A stretch of DNA of 64,000 nt, from assembly GCA_963682025.1 (NCBI GenBank), contig OY821517.1, forward strand, positions 338,517,644-338,581,643, read 5' to 3'. The DNA is from Cordilura impudica. Taxonomy: Eukaryota > Arthropoda > Insecta > Diptera > Scathophagidae. Under the pieces are notes generated by a model. It did not search any database. It worked only from the letters and a program-made list of their open reading frames with translations, and had not been told where the DNA came from. Below are positions 32,885 to 45,099 of the stretch, piece by piece. The position numbers and the translations under genes were made by a program. Every line of letters starts with the position of its first letter. Position 1 is the stretch's first letter.

Positions 32885-33007
32885 AATAAACAAAAATATG
32901 TACCTAATATGTTATGTCAAAAAGTTTTCGTAGATCATAAGTAATTCTGTAACCTCCATTTAAATTTTTTTTTTATTTCATCTAATCACAAACTAATCTT
33001 AAATAAA
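32885..33007 (+). terminator. Candidate polyadenylation signals of r-l
   Basis: AATAAA occurs at 32885-32890, about 100 bp after the stop codon, and again at 33002-33007. Either could end the r-l transcript. No cleavage site can be read directly. Confidence 0.5.
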
Positions 33008-33527
33008 GAAATATTGAATTTTTTTTATATAAAAAACGAATTTTTAATAAAATAGAATGGTCTACTACCTATTCTGCTTTTTGATTAAATTTTGTAATAA
33101 TGGCCGGTCTAAGCATTTGCTTTAAAATGGAATGCACTAGGGATTAGGATCGACGACCTTTGCTAACCAGATTTAACTACCAAATAACTTTAGTTAATTT
33201 TCCAACTTATTTATATAACAATGTGAAGGCTTCATTAAACCATGCACAGCCTATGTATCCCACTTCAACCATAAGTCCAAACGTCCGCAACGCAAGCTTT
33301 AGAAAATTTATTTGAAAATTTATTAGAAGAACGAAGGGGATAATAACTCGACGGAATATGATTTTAACACTCACTGAGAACCCTTAATATGTCCTCATAT
33401 TTTGAACTTTAAAATATCTAACTAGACTAAGTCGTTATGGAAAATTTTCTGTAAAATTGTCTCAAGCTTGGAATACAACAAATTTTCACAGAATGTGTGA
33501 TCTTTTTCGTATAGCTTAATAATTTTT
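33008..33527. other. Intergenic, nothing recognised
   Basis: No open frame, RNA gene or clear repeat is visible between the r-l 3' end and DINE copy D. Confidence 0.45.
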
Positions 33528-34340
33528 TCCCTATACCACTATGTGGTCAGGGTATAATGAATGACCTTGCACTGAAAATATTTTGAAAATATTCCAAAAT
33601 ATTTTTTATTATACCGATCGACTCAGAATCACAATCTGAGTAGATTTAGCGAAGTCCGTCTGTGTGTCCATGTAAACCTTGTAATCAAACTACAGGTCGC
33701 AAATATGAATTTATTTTATTAAAATTTAGTATACAAGCTTCTATCGGCCATAGGACGAATTTTGTTGAACTTGGTGAAAATCGATGTATGTTCAGATTTA
33801 GTCCCCATAAAATGACCCCTATGAAATCGACTTAAATTGCCATAATATCCAAATTACCATATAGATCTCGATAAAATTGGGTTTGTATATGTTTATTACA
33901 TCCAGTATTCAGTAGTCCAAAAATAAACCATACCATATGATCTAAATTATTACACAGATCCCGGTAAAATTTAGTTTGTATGGTTTATTACATCCATTGA
34001 ACACTATTCCTAAAATAAACCCTGATTCCCAATCTTCAATTAAATCCATCAAAAAACAAAAATATTGAACAGATTTTTCTAAAATTTGGTTTGTATATGT
34101 TTTTGCAAAAAATAAATGACCTTACCATATATGGTCAGGATCGGTCCATTTTTCGACCTAGTCCCTATATCTATAAATATAGCATCCGATATGATTTTTG
34201 CATATCCGAAGGGAAAAGAATTAATGAGATTGCCACTCAAATTTGATTTATGCTTATCTTCTATACCTAATTAGTTGGACCTAAGAGATAGGGGGGTCTC
34301 TAAACTCCTATAAACCGATTATAATTTTCTTACTTGTTTT
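33528..34340 (-). repeat. DINE-1/mini-me-like repeat, copy D
   Basis: It starts CCCTATACCACTATGTGGTC and carries a shortened GTCCGTCTGTGTGTCC tract. It ends CCGATTATAATTTTCTTACT. The terminal palindrome is eroded to one half, so this copy is older than C, E and F. A piece around 33900-34010 is internally duplicated. Confidence 0.8.
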
Positions 34341-34400
34341 TAAACAGAAATCCAGACATTTGAGTAGTAGTTAGCACACACTTCACGATTTTTTTATAAT

Positions 34401-34532
34401 GATGCTTCAATATTTTAGGAAAGTAATCATTTGATATAACTGACTCGAAAATAAATATTCGAGCCTGATGCTTCAATATTTTAGGAAAGTAATCATTTGA
34501 TATAACTGACCCGAAAATAAATACTTGAACCT
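34401..34532. repeat. 66-bp tandem duplication
   Basis: GATGCTTCAATATTTTAGGA begins units at 34401 and 34467. They are nearly identical apart from a few bases (GACTCG/GACCCG, ATTCGAG/ACTTGAA). Confidence 0.85.
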
Positions 34533-35499
34533 GACCGCAGGCCTAGTTGTCCTTCTTGGTAGCAAACAGCTCTAGCATATCCTATAGAAAGTGGCAGGCG
34601 ATACAATACCATTCAATGTGTTATTGGTAATATCGATTTACTCTATATACAGGATGTGTTAGGATGCTTGTTACCAATAGTAAGAATCTTTATTATTCCA
34701 CATTAAAATAGGCTACCAGGATATGCACAATTAAGCGTCACGATGCCGCATGAATTTAATCTAATAATTTTTCAGTTTGATGGTTCTGCTTTAGAATATA
34801 TTATATAAAATGCGTGGAATTCAGATTAAAATCTAATAAATCTTACGATGCTGCATTAAAATGTAGCACTACAAAACCTAGAAATCAGCTTTAAAATGGG
34901 GTATTGAAAGTCTTACTAATTTGTCATCGATTCTTATAATAGTATATGGATTATCAAAAGCCGATTAGTTGGTATTGGAAATTAGACAAAAAAATAGTTT
35001 AACAACTCACCCTTTAAACATGAGACTTCATTTAAAATACCTGTATTATTACATAATTTCACATTTTTTAAATTAAAAAACACTTTATATTGCACTTTAA
35101 CATTTATTTTTACACTATTTACCGAGGAATAATATTTGTCATACAATTGTGAAGTTTTGCTGAATATTAAAGTATTAATTAATTTATAAAATTTATATTA
35201 AATGGAATGTAGAGATTAAGAAAAACAATGTAGTTTTCTGTTAGATTTGTTGTTAATCACAGAATTTAATAATTTTTCGAATAATTTTTCTATTAGAAAT
35301 TTTCACACTTCTTTCAGATTTCATTAAAACGTTTAAGTCCAACGCGCACAAAACAACTGAAGATAAAAATGGCTTTGTGTGTTTGAGTGAAAGAGATAGT
35401 TAGATGCAAAGTTTACGCTGTGGTTAGATGTAACCTTTATGTGTTTAACATTTAACGGTTGTATTTGAAAGATGTAATAGGAACAAAAGCTTCAAGAGT
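34533..35499. other. Intergenic, nothing recognised
   Basis: AT-rich sequence up to the next transposon. No gene, repeat boundary or RNA gene can be supported. Confidence 0.45.
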
Positions 35500-38132
35500 A
35501 TATCGTTAGCTGAAATGCAAAACCACGTAACTAACAAAAAATACAAAATCGGTTTTTTGATTGATTATGATGCATATCAACGAGGTCCATGTCTTCTCCA
35601 ATTTTTACTGTCATGTAATAAAAATTAGACATATTATTAGCGAAAACCGAAAGCACGTAACTACAAGTGCAAGTACTACATAAACCAAAAGCACCTAACT
35701 ACATACTTGTTGCTTGAAAATAGTAACTAACACATATTTCTACTGAAGTTTATTTATTCATAGTAGGTTTTGAATTTTTATATTGCACTAGCGGATAGTG
35801 CTACTACGCTCCCCTCCCCTCTTAGTCCTATTTTCTCATAACTATAGTGATTATACATTGAAGTTTTTACTTTGTTATTTATAATAAATTTTTATCAAGT
35901 TTTCATTGATTTTACTCTGAAGAAATACGTACCATATATTTTAAAATTGTTTTTCTTTATAAGTGTGTACCTATTAACATTAAAAGTGTCAAAATGAGTT
36001 CGGAAAGTGAAAATGATTTTGAAAATAGTTTGGAAAGTTCTGTAATTAATTCCAACAAAATTAAAAATTTGAGACAGGAAAACAAAAATAAACGTATGTA
36101 TGGCAAAAGGTATAAGCGAATATCAAATGGAAATAAGAGCAATACATCAGCAAGGCAAATGAAGGAACCATGTACTTCAAAATTTTGCGAGAAAAGTTCA
36201 TCTCGGCACTGTTTTTTTTTTACGGAAGGAAATATTTGACCTTTTCTGGAAAATGTGCTGGAACGAAAAAAAGTATTCGTCAAAAGTCTTATTGAACGCT
36301 CAGAAAGAACACGTGTTTACGTGCAAAAATTCTCGACGTTCCAATACAAAATCGTATTATTTGGTATATGGCCAAGTCCGCAAGCAAGTATGCAGTAAAA
36401 TGTTTCTTTCCACTTTAGGAATTTCTGAAAATACTGCAAGAACATGGACAGCAGATCAAGGCATTTCTAAAAGTAGTGACAAAAGAGGTAAAACGGTTCA
36501 GTACGAGAAACGAATTATTTTTTGAAAAATTGGCCTGAGGACATGCCCAAAATCGAATCGCATTATCGGTGAAAATATACAAAAAAAAAATTATTTTGAG
36601 ACGAATTTTACTACCTATAGACAAATTTTTAATTTATATTTGCAAAAATGTAAGGCAAATGAAGAAAATGTCATTATTCCAGTTTCCTTCCCAAATTTTA
36701 TGGCAACATTGAAGGAGGGCAAATACTCATTATTTAAGCCGAGAAATGATCAGTGCGATATCTGCTTAAAATTTAAAGCAAAAAACTTATCACAAAATCA
36801 GTTTGACTAACACAGAAATGAAATAGAAAGTATGAAAAATGAAAAGGAAAAAGATGTACAGAGCGCAAAAGCAGGACTATGTTTTCTCTTCTGTATAGAT
36901 GTGCAGGCCGTAAAACTTGTTCCACAACTAAAGGCGTCTTCCTCTTACTATAAAATGAAATTGCAAGTCCACAATTTTATGATTTATAATGTTACTTCGC
37001 ACAAATCTGATAATTACGTTTGGGACGAAACAGAGGGAAACCTTGTAGCATCAACATTTACAACTTGTATTATAAATCATTTAAGAAATGCAATTTTCAG
37101 TGTCCGTCTATTAATCATATAATCATTTACTCTGACAGCTGTGGTTATCAAAATAAAAATGTTGTATTATGAAATGCTCTACTTGTTGTGCGACTTATCA
37201 CATTCGCTCATAGAAAGAAAAATAAAAAACAAACAAATTAACTTACCATCGCAACTTGTAGACTTGATAAGAAACGCTCGAAAAAACCCTATTCCACTCA
37301 AAGTTCATCATTTTCCTCGATTACGAATCAGTTCCTAAACTTTATTCATCGATACGACCAGGTAAGTATTATTTTTATTGTTCCTAATAAAGGCTCATTA
37401 AAACTTTTTTTCTACAGGTAAAAAGGTTGGAGATCCCACAGTCAATATGATTCGCGTATGATCCCTCTGGAGTAATTTATTTTAAAGTAAATGCAACAGA
37501 TGAGTATGAGGAACTTCCACAAAGAATTGGAAACAAATTAAAATCGTTTGAATCTTTGAAGTTGCATTTACAAAGAATAAAAATTTCAAGCAAAAAATGG
37601 CAACATCCTCAGGACCTTAACCCATTTCTTCCACCCGATTGTCATTCTTATTACAATGAAATTCCATTTGAGAACTAGTTAAGGTTTTTTTTCTTTTATT
37701 TGTATTGTAGTTATTGTTGTGAATTATCTTTTGTTTTCGTAAATCATTTTTTATTTTTTATTTTGCAAAAAAAAAAAAATAATACATAGATATGTAAAGC
37801 GATATAATAAATAACAACAGAACAACTTCTTTTATTCTAAATTTTACAAATGCAAAACAAAATTTTCTTTGAAACTTAAAAAAATTTCATTGTAGTTACG
37901 TATTTTTGTTGTAGAAAATACGAGTTCAAAAGCACGTAACTAACGTTACTCTTTGAAACATTAATAAATTATTATTTTTATTCCAGAAATGAATTAATCG
38001 ATCAATATTTAGTAAATCTGCGATATTTGATTACCAAAATTGCATTTATTTTTCAATATATAACATTTTTTGTTTCTCCCGTAAAATAGTAAAAATGTTA
38101 GTTACGTGGTTTTGCATTTCATCTGACGATAT
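35500..38132 (+). mobile_element. DNA transposon with ACGTAACTA subterminal repeats, superfamily unassigned
   Basis: The inverted ends share TGAAATGCAAAACCACGTAA (35511 onward, complement ending at 38121), with weaker pairing out to ATATCGT at 35500 and 38132. The motif CACGTAACTAA recurs inside both ends (35524, 35655, 35693, and complements near 37900, 37933 and 38098), like multiple transposase sites. One plus-strand gene lies between. I could not define a target duplication. Confidence 0.75.
35994..37677 (+). pseudogene. Transposase-like gene of the 2.6 kb transposon
   Basis: Starts MSSESENDFENSLESS with an acidic, then basic, N-terminus and CTSKFCEKSSSRHC. The middle has a helix ending LGISENTARTW and a cysteine pair DQCDICLKFK. 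The likely catalytic core has CIDVQAVKLVPQL, YVWDETEGN and, in another frame, YSDSCGYQNKN (about 37128-37160). The C-terminal part follows a probable intron (GTAAGT near 37362, TACAG near 37419) and ends ...NEIPFEN at 37677. At least three stops or frameshifts (about 36237, 36525 and 36808) break it. The D-x-Q and SDSCGxQNKN motifs recall uncharacterised arthropod transposases; I cannot name the superfamily. Confidence 0.6.
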
Positions 38133-38251
38133 GTACTCTACATGTAGAGTATATGCATATAATGCTCTACATTATAATGTCAGTGTGTGTAAACGAAACT
38201 GTACAGGAAACGAAAGCTTTGCTCTAAGAGCAAGTTTTTTGATGAGAGTTA

Positions 38252-38545
38252 AGGCCTAGTTAGCCATACGTTGTTAAAATGTATCTGTACCATAAATGTA
38301 ACGTTGGCATTTAGTGCAATTATAGAACGTAAAAACGAACCAGCATGTTGCTGTGTAAAATTAACCAAACTTTATCAGCTGTTCACAAATGTTACGTACA
38401 AACGTAGCAAAAATCTATTTTCAACAGATTGGGACGTTCCGGTTACGTGACAGTTGAGTTCGATAACTGCTCTAAATGCTTTTCATGTAACAGAAAAAAA
38501 ACAGCTGACACGGTTGGTTACGGTTACGGGTGGCTAACTAGGCCT
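38252..38545. mobile_element. 294-bp MITE with TTA target duplication
   Basis: Inverted ends AGGCCTAGTTAGCCA (left from 38252, complement ending 38545), flanked by TTA at 38249-38251 and 38546-38548. No coding capacity. The AGG start and TTA target are shared with the MITE at 28559. Confidence 0.85.
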
Positions 38546-38754
38546 TTAAACGTTAAATTTTAAATAAAAAAATATCTGTGAATTTTTTTCCTTTTTTTTC
38601 AGAAGTAAAAGTTATTTTTTTATTATTATTTTTTCCAGCAAATATAAAAATCAAACGTAGGAAAAAAATTCAGAAATCAGAAAAAAAATACAACAAAGCT
38701 AATTTTTTGGGTATTTCTAACTTTTTTCCCTACGTTTGATTTTAATAAGTATGT

Positions 38755-39770
38755 GCTCGATACCCTCTACTTGCGTCTTAAACTCAATACTAAACCCAAT
38801 GTTGAGTACGGTTACCACTTTAAAACTGTTGCCGATACTGAAACATTAATTCCGAATACCATTTAAATTTAAAGTTAATTGTTTTTCTTTCTGGCCAGTT
38901 TCTATTATAATTTCTTTTTATAAAAAATAATAATCATGTCTTCTATAGAAAGAATTAATTACTATTTGATTACTAGAGTAGAAATCCTATAAGTTCCCTA
39001 AGTACTTCATAGAACACTAATGAAATTCATTATTTAACACAGCCAGCGTTATAATACCCAAAGTTTGATCCCTATTAGAATGTTTTGAGACCTTAGAAGT
39101 TATATAATAATTCAAAAAAAATTCAAATGATTCTTGGCCAAAAATTATTAATATTAAAAATAAGCAAATTTTAAAATATTTTTATCTGAATTAGCTAGTA
39201 ATATGTTAATTTAAGGATACATTTAATACAAAAAATAAATAATAAAAACAGGTAATAAACAAAAGATAGAAATTAAAACTTTTAATATTTAATTTTTAAC
39301 TTTTAATTTTAAATTAAAAATTTTAATATTTAATTTTAAATTTAATTTTTCAATTTTCATTTTTCACTTTTCTCTTTTCATTTCTCGTTTTTAATTTATA
39401 ATTTTTAAATTATAATTTTTTCATTTTTAATTTTCACTTTTCATTTTTAATTTTTCATTTTTCTGGGTATTTTTTTTAGAGGTGTCTACATATTTTTGCT
39501 CGTATCTATGCGCAATAACCCCCGATTTACCCCATTTTATATACCAGCCTGGTGGGAATCATGGCAAATGATATTATAATAACCTTACCCAGGTAAATGG
39601 TTTATTTTGTGAATGAGCGTGATTTCAACAGACAGACGGACAATCGCTATATTGACTCGAGCTGTGATAAGGATCAAGAATATATATACTTTATGGGTTC
39701 GGAAATTAGTTTTTCGAACGATAAACCTATATATACCTTCTGCCACTGAGGTGCGGAGGGTATCAAAAAA
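38755..39770 (+). repeat. Second DINE-like family, copy 2
   Basis: 38760-39255 matches 26385-26860. The 3' part carries CAACAGACAGACGGACAATC followed by GATCAAGAATATATATACTT and TATGGGTTCGGAAA, a block I recognise from dipteran mini-me/DINE-1 elements, and ends GCGGAGGGTATCAAAAA. An AT-rich simple region (39290-39460) separates the two parts. Confidence 0.7.
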
Positions 39771-40281
39771 CTTGTATTTCGGCTTGAAAAAATAAAAAAT
39801 TACTGATAGTTTTTGATTTTAATTTTTCGAGGAATTAAAATCAAACGTGGGGAAAAAGTTACGAAGTCCCTCATCGTGCCCAGATATGATCTAAAATATG
39901 TCTCCTCTAAAAAAATTGTTAAATTCAGTGTGTTTGTTGTAATAATTTGGTATTAAATTTAACATTTTCAAATATTCGGACCTATTCCAGGGCGTTGTCG
40001 TTTTAATTATAGTTTCTATGTTGTTGTCGTTTTTATGTCGCTTCGTTCCTAAATTGGCATTGTTGAAATATATTGAAACGAGGAAGAGAAGTTATCGAAA
40101 ACAAAAATAATATTATTAAAGGTTGATAGCACTGCATTATTTTACGTTGTTATTTTTGAGATTATTACAATTTTTTTTAAGTTTTTTGTATTTTTTTTTA
40201 ACAAAAAGTCAAACAATGGCAAATACAGAGTTTTATTTTTCAAGTTTAAGTGAAGATGATGAAATAATGAAGGTAAACATA

Positions 40282-41920
40282 CACTTATGCTCACATAATT
40301 AAGTCATGGGTATGCAATGAAATGTTTTTGTAGTTTTTCTCTTAAGCCTATTTATTCCGGTTCTAACCTTACTATTTTGTGCAACCCTGCTATGCGAGCA
40401 ATTGTTTACATTGATTAAAGCAAAACTAAAAATTTGGGTATTCCCCGAAAAATATGGAAAACCTCAAAAAGGTCATATGCGCTGTGCTCACATAATTAAG
40501 TCACCACGCGTATCGTGAGCAAATTAGTGCTTTGAAGATTTTTTTTGCGGTTTAAATAATAAATAAGTTAATAACAACTAAATTAAAAACAAATAACATC
40601 AGCTGAAATGCTATGGGTAAACAAAAAAGTTCAAATTCGGCTGAAGAGAAAATAATATGGGATTGCTTCCAAAGATACAATAATATTGCAAAAATAGTGG
40701 AGATTTTGAACTTTTCTGGGGGTAAAATTACAAATGCCATTACGCATTACAAATAACTTTTGAAAATATTCCGCGCCAAAAACCGAGAAAAACGACTTTA
40801 AATGATGACAGACGCATTGCAAACCTGAGTAAAACTGATCCTTTTTTAACTTCGTCGCAAATCAGAGCTCAAAGGGAAACGGATTATGGCGTAAAGTTTC
40901 GATGCAGAACATAAGACGACATTTGCAAGAAAACACTTTGCATGGAAGAATGGCCAGGAAGAAACCGTTGGTTTCCTTGAAGAACACTAAGAAGCGGCTC
41001 CGATTTGCGACTAACCATCTTGCTAAAGGCTTAAATTTTTGGAATTTAATTGTTTGGAGCGAAGGATCTAAGTTTAATGTTTTTGGAAATGATGGTAGAA
41101 CATATGTGCGATGCCCTCCACTTAAGGAATTGGATCCAAAATACACAAAAAAACTGTGAAACACGGTGGGTCATCAGTCATGGTGTGGGGTTGCTTTACC
41201 GCATTCGGTGTGGGTCCTATAGTCAAGATTGACGGTATAATGAATGGGGAAATATATAAGAATATACTAAAGGAAAATTTGGCCACCGAATATGCTGACA
41301 ATTTGCCGCTTGCGTGGATTTTCCAACACGACAATTATCCGAAGCATTGTTCGAAGGTAGTTAAGTCGTGGTTGGCAATACAGTCCATCAAGCTTCTGGA
41401 ATGGCCGCCGCAGAGTCCCGACTGAAACCCTATCGAGAACTTGTGGGGCTTAATAAAATGACTCATTGCAGCACGAAAACCGGCAAATAAGGACATGTTA
41501 TGGAAAGTTATCCAATACGAGTGGCACAAAATCACTCCAGGTCAGTGCGCTTCTCTGGTAGCCAGCATACCATAGCGATGCACCACAGTGTTGAAGCAAA
41601 AAGGTTGTCCTACTTAATATTGAGGTAAGCTAATGACAAAATGGGACTCTCGACAAAATTTATTACTTATTTATACAATTTCAACCATTTTTTTTCAGAT
41701 CACTTAATTATGTGAGCAGCTGTTTTTGGCTAATTTCCAAGTTTTTTAATTTTTTTGGAATGAACCAAAATTTTGTAATTTTTAACTTCACTGTAAATTG
41801 ATTGCTAACGTATAAGAATAATAAAAAAAAAATTATATTAGAATTTAAAAAAAGGGTTTACGTATTTTTGACAATAATGTCGAGTAGCATACTAGTGACT
41901 TAATTATGTGAGCACAAGTG
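40282..41920 (+). mobile_element. Tc1-type transposon with IR/DR ends, inserted in the Harbinger gene
   Basis: The 1639-bp element is flanked by TA (40280-40281 and 41921-41922). The outer repeat CACTTATGCTCACATAATTA and an inner direct copy (TGCTCACATAATTAAGTCA, 40484-40503) are mirrored at the right end (41699-41718 and 41896-41920). This inverted-repeat/direct-repeat design is known from Sleeping Beauty-like and Tc3-like elements. Removing it with one TA restores the Harbinger reading frame. Confidence 0.9.
40614..41619 (+). pseudogene. Tc1-like transposase, inactivated
   Basis: Starts MGKQKSSNSAEEKIIWDCFQ. The first stop falls near 40754, and frameshifts follow. Recognisable parts are RKKPLVSLKNTKKRLRFA, IVWSEGSKFNVFG, KHGGSSVMVWGCF, FQHDNYPKHCSK and PQSPD-stop-NPIENLWG. 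The first catalytic aspartate appears as glutamate (WSEGS where WSDES is usual), and a stop lies just before the NPIEN motif. The protein is therefore doubly dead. Confidence 0.85.
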
Positions 41921-42908
41921 TACATCGGAAGGTGTTACTACAGAACGTTAATATATTTGCCATCCCATATTCAATGTAAGTTACGTTATTTTTATAAAAT
42001 CATTTTTAAATAAATATTTTTTTAAGGTTTGTGAACATATTTAGACTCAATAAAACTTCTTTTCGATATGACCTGGAACAAATCCGTCCAAAAATGAAAT
42101 GCAGCATGCGAAAGTCTGCAATTACGCCAACAATTAAACTGCTCTGCGATTTTTCGCGCAAGGAGCATATCAAATAAGCGTTGGAAATGACTTTAATCCT
42201 TTCACGACCAATGGGACATATATGTCCCATTTTTATTTTTTCTTATATTTTCCACATTTTCCAACTGATTTTTTTAAAGCTGACTTGAGTCGACAGAGGA
42301 TAGTTTTAGCTTTCAGTCCATACCAAAAAAAATGGCACATGTATTCTCAGGACCTAAGACGGTGACCCCAAAATCTGAAAATTGTGTTTTTTTTTAATGA
42401 TATTTGGATGTCATTAATTCGGACGTTATTGAACCGAAAACATTAAAATTTTGATATAACATGGATCAGTATTTCAGAAACACCAAAATATTTGGAATCG
42501 GTTTATTATTCAGCAAAATTCAGTACCGGTAAAAAAGATGTTTTATATTTTTATTAAATTAAAAAAATTCATAATATTAAGTCAAAAATTAATTAAACTA
42601 TAAATAAAAAGACTTAGAAAAAGATTAATTCTAAATATCTCAAAAAAATATAAAATCAATTATGGTTATCTTCGAAGCACAGTTTTTGTGAAACAAACAA
42701 AAGGCCCGATTTTCGTTTCCATTTTTAAAACAAACTAAAAAAGTAGTAATCGATTCTCAGTGATCTATATTTAAAAATTTACAACAAATACAAAACCAAA
42801 GCTAGAGTTATTTATGTAAAAAATAAAAACACAAATCACTGACTTGTTTTGAGCTGAGTAAATAAGTTGCTAAATTTGACCGTTGACGACCAATGGGATA
42901 TATATGTA

Positions 42909-44580
42909 CGGGAAAAATAATAGCACTGCCATGATTGCAATCTTACGTCATTAAATAAAAATTCAGATGTAGTCTTATTTCATGTTTTTTTACTCTTGAT
43001 ATATACCATATATTACCTCTCTGAAAAATGCATTTTAAACCTCTCAATATTTACACTTGTTATTATATTAGTTAATGTTGAGAGTAAAGAGAAAAATCAA
43101 ACGGTAAAAATAATAGCACTAAAATTGTTATTGTGTTCCAAAACAATTTTTCGTTTAATATTTTGGCAGTAAGTGAAAAGAATGTAACGCGTCAAGTGTT
43201 TTTGAATATTCCGAATTGAATCGATCAAGAAAATTATTGACAATTGTTGAAGCTATGGGTCGTGGAAAACATTGTAGTGCCGAGAAAAGAGATGTCATAA
43301 AAAAACTGATTTTTGAAGGAAAAACTTATGCAGAGATAGGAAGTTTATTGGGCTGATCTAACAAAATGATACGCAATGCCATAACTTTTGTAGAAAAAGT
43401 TGAAAAACGTGGAAGGAAGCCCGTAATGTCGAAGTTATTGGTTCACCGGTTAGTTAGGCAGAGTAGAAAGGAGCCTTTTAAGCCAGCCACGGAGTTAAAA
43501 AAAGAATTAAAAATATCGGCATGCGTTGAAACAGTTCGAGCTCGTTTACGTGAACATAACCTCAATGCCTGTAGCCCGAGAAAAGTCCCGCTTTTAAGTG
43601 CAAAGCACGTGGCAAAGCGAATACAATTTGCAAAAGAGCACTTGAATTGGCCTATAGAGAAATGGAGGAACATTTTATGGACTGATGAGATCAAAATCAT
43701 TTTGTTTGGTGGAAAAGGCTCTCGTTCTTATGTAAGGCGACCAACGAATGCAGAGTATAATGCCCGCTTCACCTGCAAAACAGTTTAGCATGGAGGTTCA
43801 AGCATAATGGTATGGGGTTGTTTCTCATATTATGGAGTTGGTCCCATACACTGGATAAAAACTATCATGGATCAACATATTTATGTTGATAATCTAGAAA
43901 ACGTGATGCTGCCGTATTCGGAAGAAGAATTACCGTTGTTGTGGATCTTCCAACAGAACAACGATCCAAAACATACGAGCAAGAAAGCGCTGTTTGAAGA
44001 AAGTGGTTTGAAGACAATGGAATTAAGGTCATGGGTTGGCCCGCTCAGTCTCCTGACCTTAATCCCATAGAGAATCTTAGGGCTGACGTCAAAAAAGATG
44101 TGTCCAATGCGAAACCAAGGAACAATAAAGAACTTTGGGCTATAGTTCAGGAGTCATGGAGCAAGATTTCCAAAAAAAGGTGCGAAGACTTAATAAATTC
44201 AATGCCGAGGCGATGTGCTGCAGTAGTAAAAAAACAAGGGTCATACAACAAAATATTAAGTTACTTAATAACATTTAAAAATATTTCAGTACAGTATTAA
44301 AAATAAACTAAGAGTATAAAAATTTAATTTATCCTAAATTTTTGGCTTTTTTGAATAACAGTGCTATTTTTGTTCCCGCCTTCCATTCAATAAGTTTTTA
44401 GTTTTTGCAAATATCGTATGGAAATATAAATAAAACTCCAAAACCAAATTCTTATTTTATAAAAATGGTTGTAATCTTTATATTACGTAATAAATCTTTT
44501 TTAAAAAATGCTTAATAAAAAAAACAAACTTTGAAAATTGAATCATTCAACCCATAGTGCCATTATTTTTACCGCAGCTG
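42909..44580 (+). mobile_element. Tc1-type transposon inside the piggyBac-like element
   Basis: Flanked by TA (42907-42908 and 44581-44582). The right end reads CAGCTGCGGTAAAAATAATG in complement. The left end begins CGGGAAAAATAATAGCACT and appears to lack the first six bases. Inner copies of the motif at 43102-43120 and 44360-44378 make a second IR/DR-type Tc1, of a family different from 40282-41920. Confidence 0.85.
43255..44280 (+). pseudogene. Tc1-like transposase, recently inactivated
   Basis: Reads MGRGKHCSAEKRDVIKKL from 43255 with one in-frame stop at 43354, then a long open stretch with KPATELKKELKISACVETVR (helix-turn-helix region), ILWTDEIKIILFGGKG (first catalytic aspartate), a TAG at 43786, HGGSSIMVWGCFSYYGVGP, FQQNNDPKHTSKK, and after a frameshift near 44030 SPDLNPIENLRADVKKD. 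The second catalytic aspartate is asparagine (QQNND where QQDND is usual). With only two stops and one frameshift, this is the least decayed transposase in the window. Confidence 0.9.
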
Positions 44581-45099
44581 TATATGGCCAATGGATTTTT
44601 TCCTTGAAGGAATTTAAAAAATATTTTTGAAATGTTGGGTCGTTAAGTGCGAGTCCACAAAAAAAAATATAAATTTTCCAGCAGTTGAAGTTTGGTCGTG
44701 AAAGGGTTAATTTGTCGTTGGCACATCCCACGGTTAGTAAAATTTTATCTGAAGTTTTGGGCGCGATGAATACAACAAATTAATTCTTTTGAAACGTCGT
44801 TCCAAAAACCATCAAAATTTAGGGTTTTTATGCCCTTTCGAAAACCCTTACCAAATTTGGGATTTTTCCATTTCGGACTCTAATTTTTCAAATTGCTGCA
44901 CTGTCGTTGTTTTCATCTTATATGTATATTAAAAGAATTTATGAATAAACTTTGCATTCAAAATTTTTTTTCAATATTTTTCTTCTCTCAAACCTCTATA
45001 ACTAGAGTTCTAATTAACGTAGGCTGTTGACATAAGTCTAAGAACACCCAGTGGATCAAGCTCCTTCTTTTGAGCTATTAACTGCTTAAATTCGTTTGA

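Larger units (their letters stand above)
42197..44706. mobile_element. TTAA-flanked, piggyBac-like non-autonomous element
   Basis: TTAA stands at both ends (42193-42196 and 44707-44710), and the ends are inverted: TCCTTTCACGACCAA on the left and the complement of CCCTTTCACGACCAA on the right. TTAA targets and CCC-starting ends are characteristic of piggyBac. A palindrome ATGGGACATATATGTCCCAT lies at 42211-42230. No piggyBac transposase is present; the only coding remnant belongs to an inserted Tc1. Confidence 0.75.
40216..44793 (+). pseudogene. PIF/Harbinger transposase gene, broken by two insertions
   Basis: Reading starts MANTEFYFSSLSEDDEIMK at 40216 and resumes after the Tc1 insertion at 41921 with HRKVLLQNVNIFAIPYS. 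A GTAAGT donor near 41984 and a TTTTAAG acceptor near 42027 fit an intron. The second exon has FRLNKTSFRYDLEQIRP and AITPTIKLLCDF, typical of the HARBI1 N-terminal region. A single missing T near 42150 shifts the frame before a QGAYQ-like stretch. The piggyBac-like insertion then falls exactly before NLSLAHPTVSKILSEVLGAM (44707 on). The catalytic domain is not recognisable beyond 44793. Confidence 0.75.
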
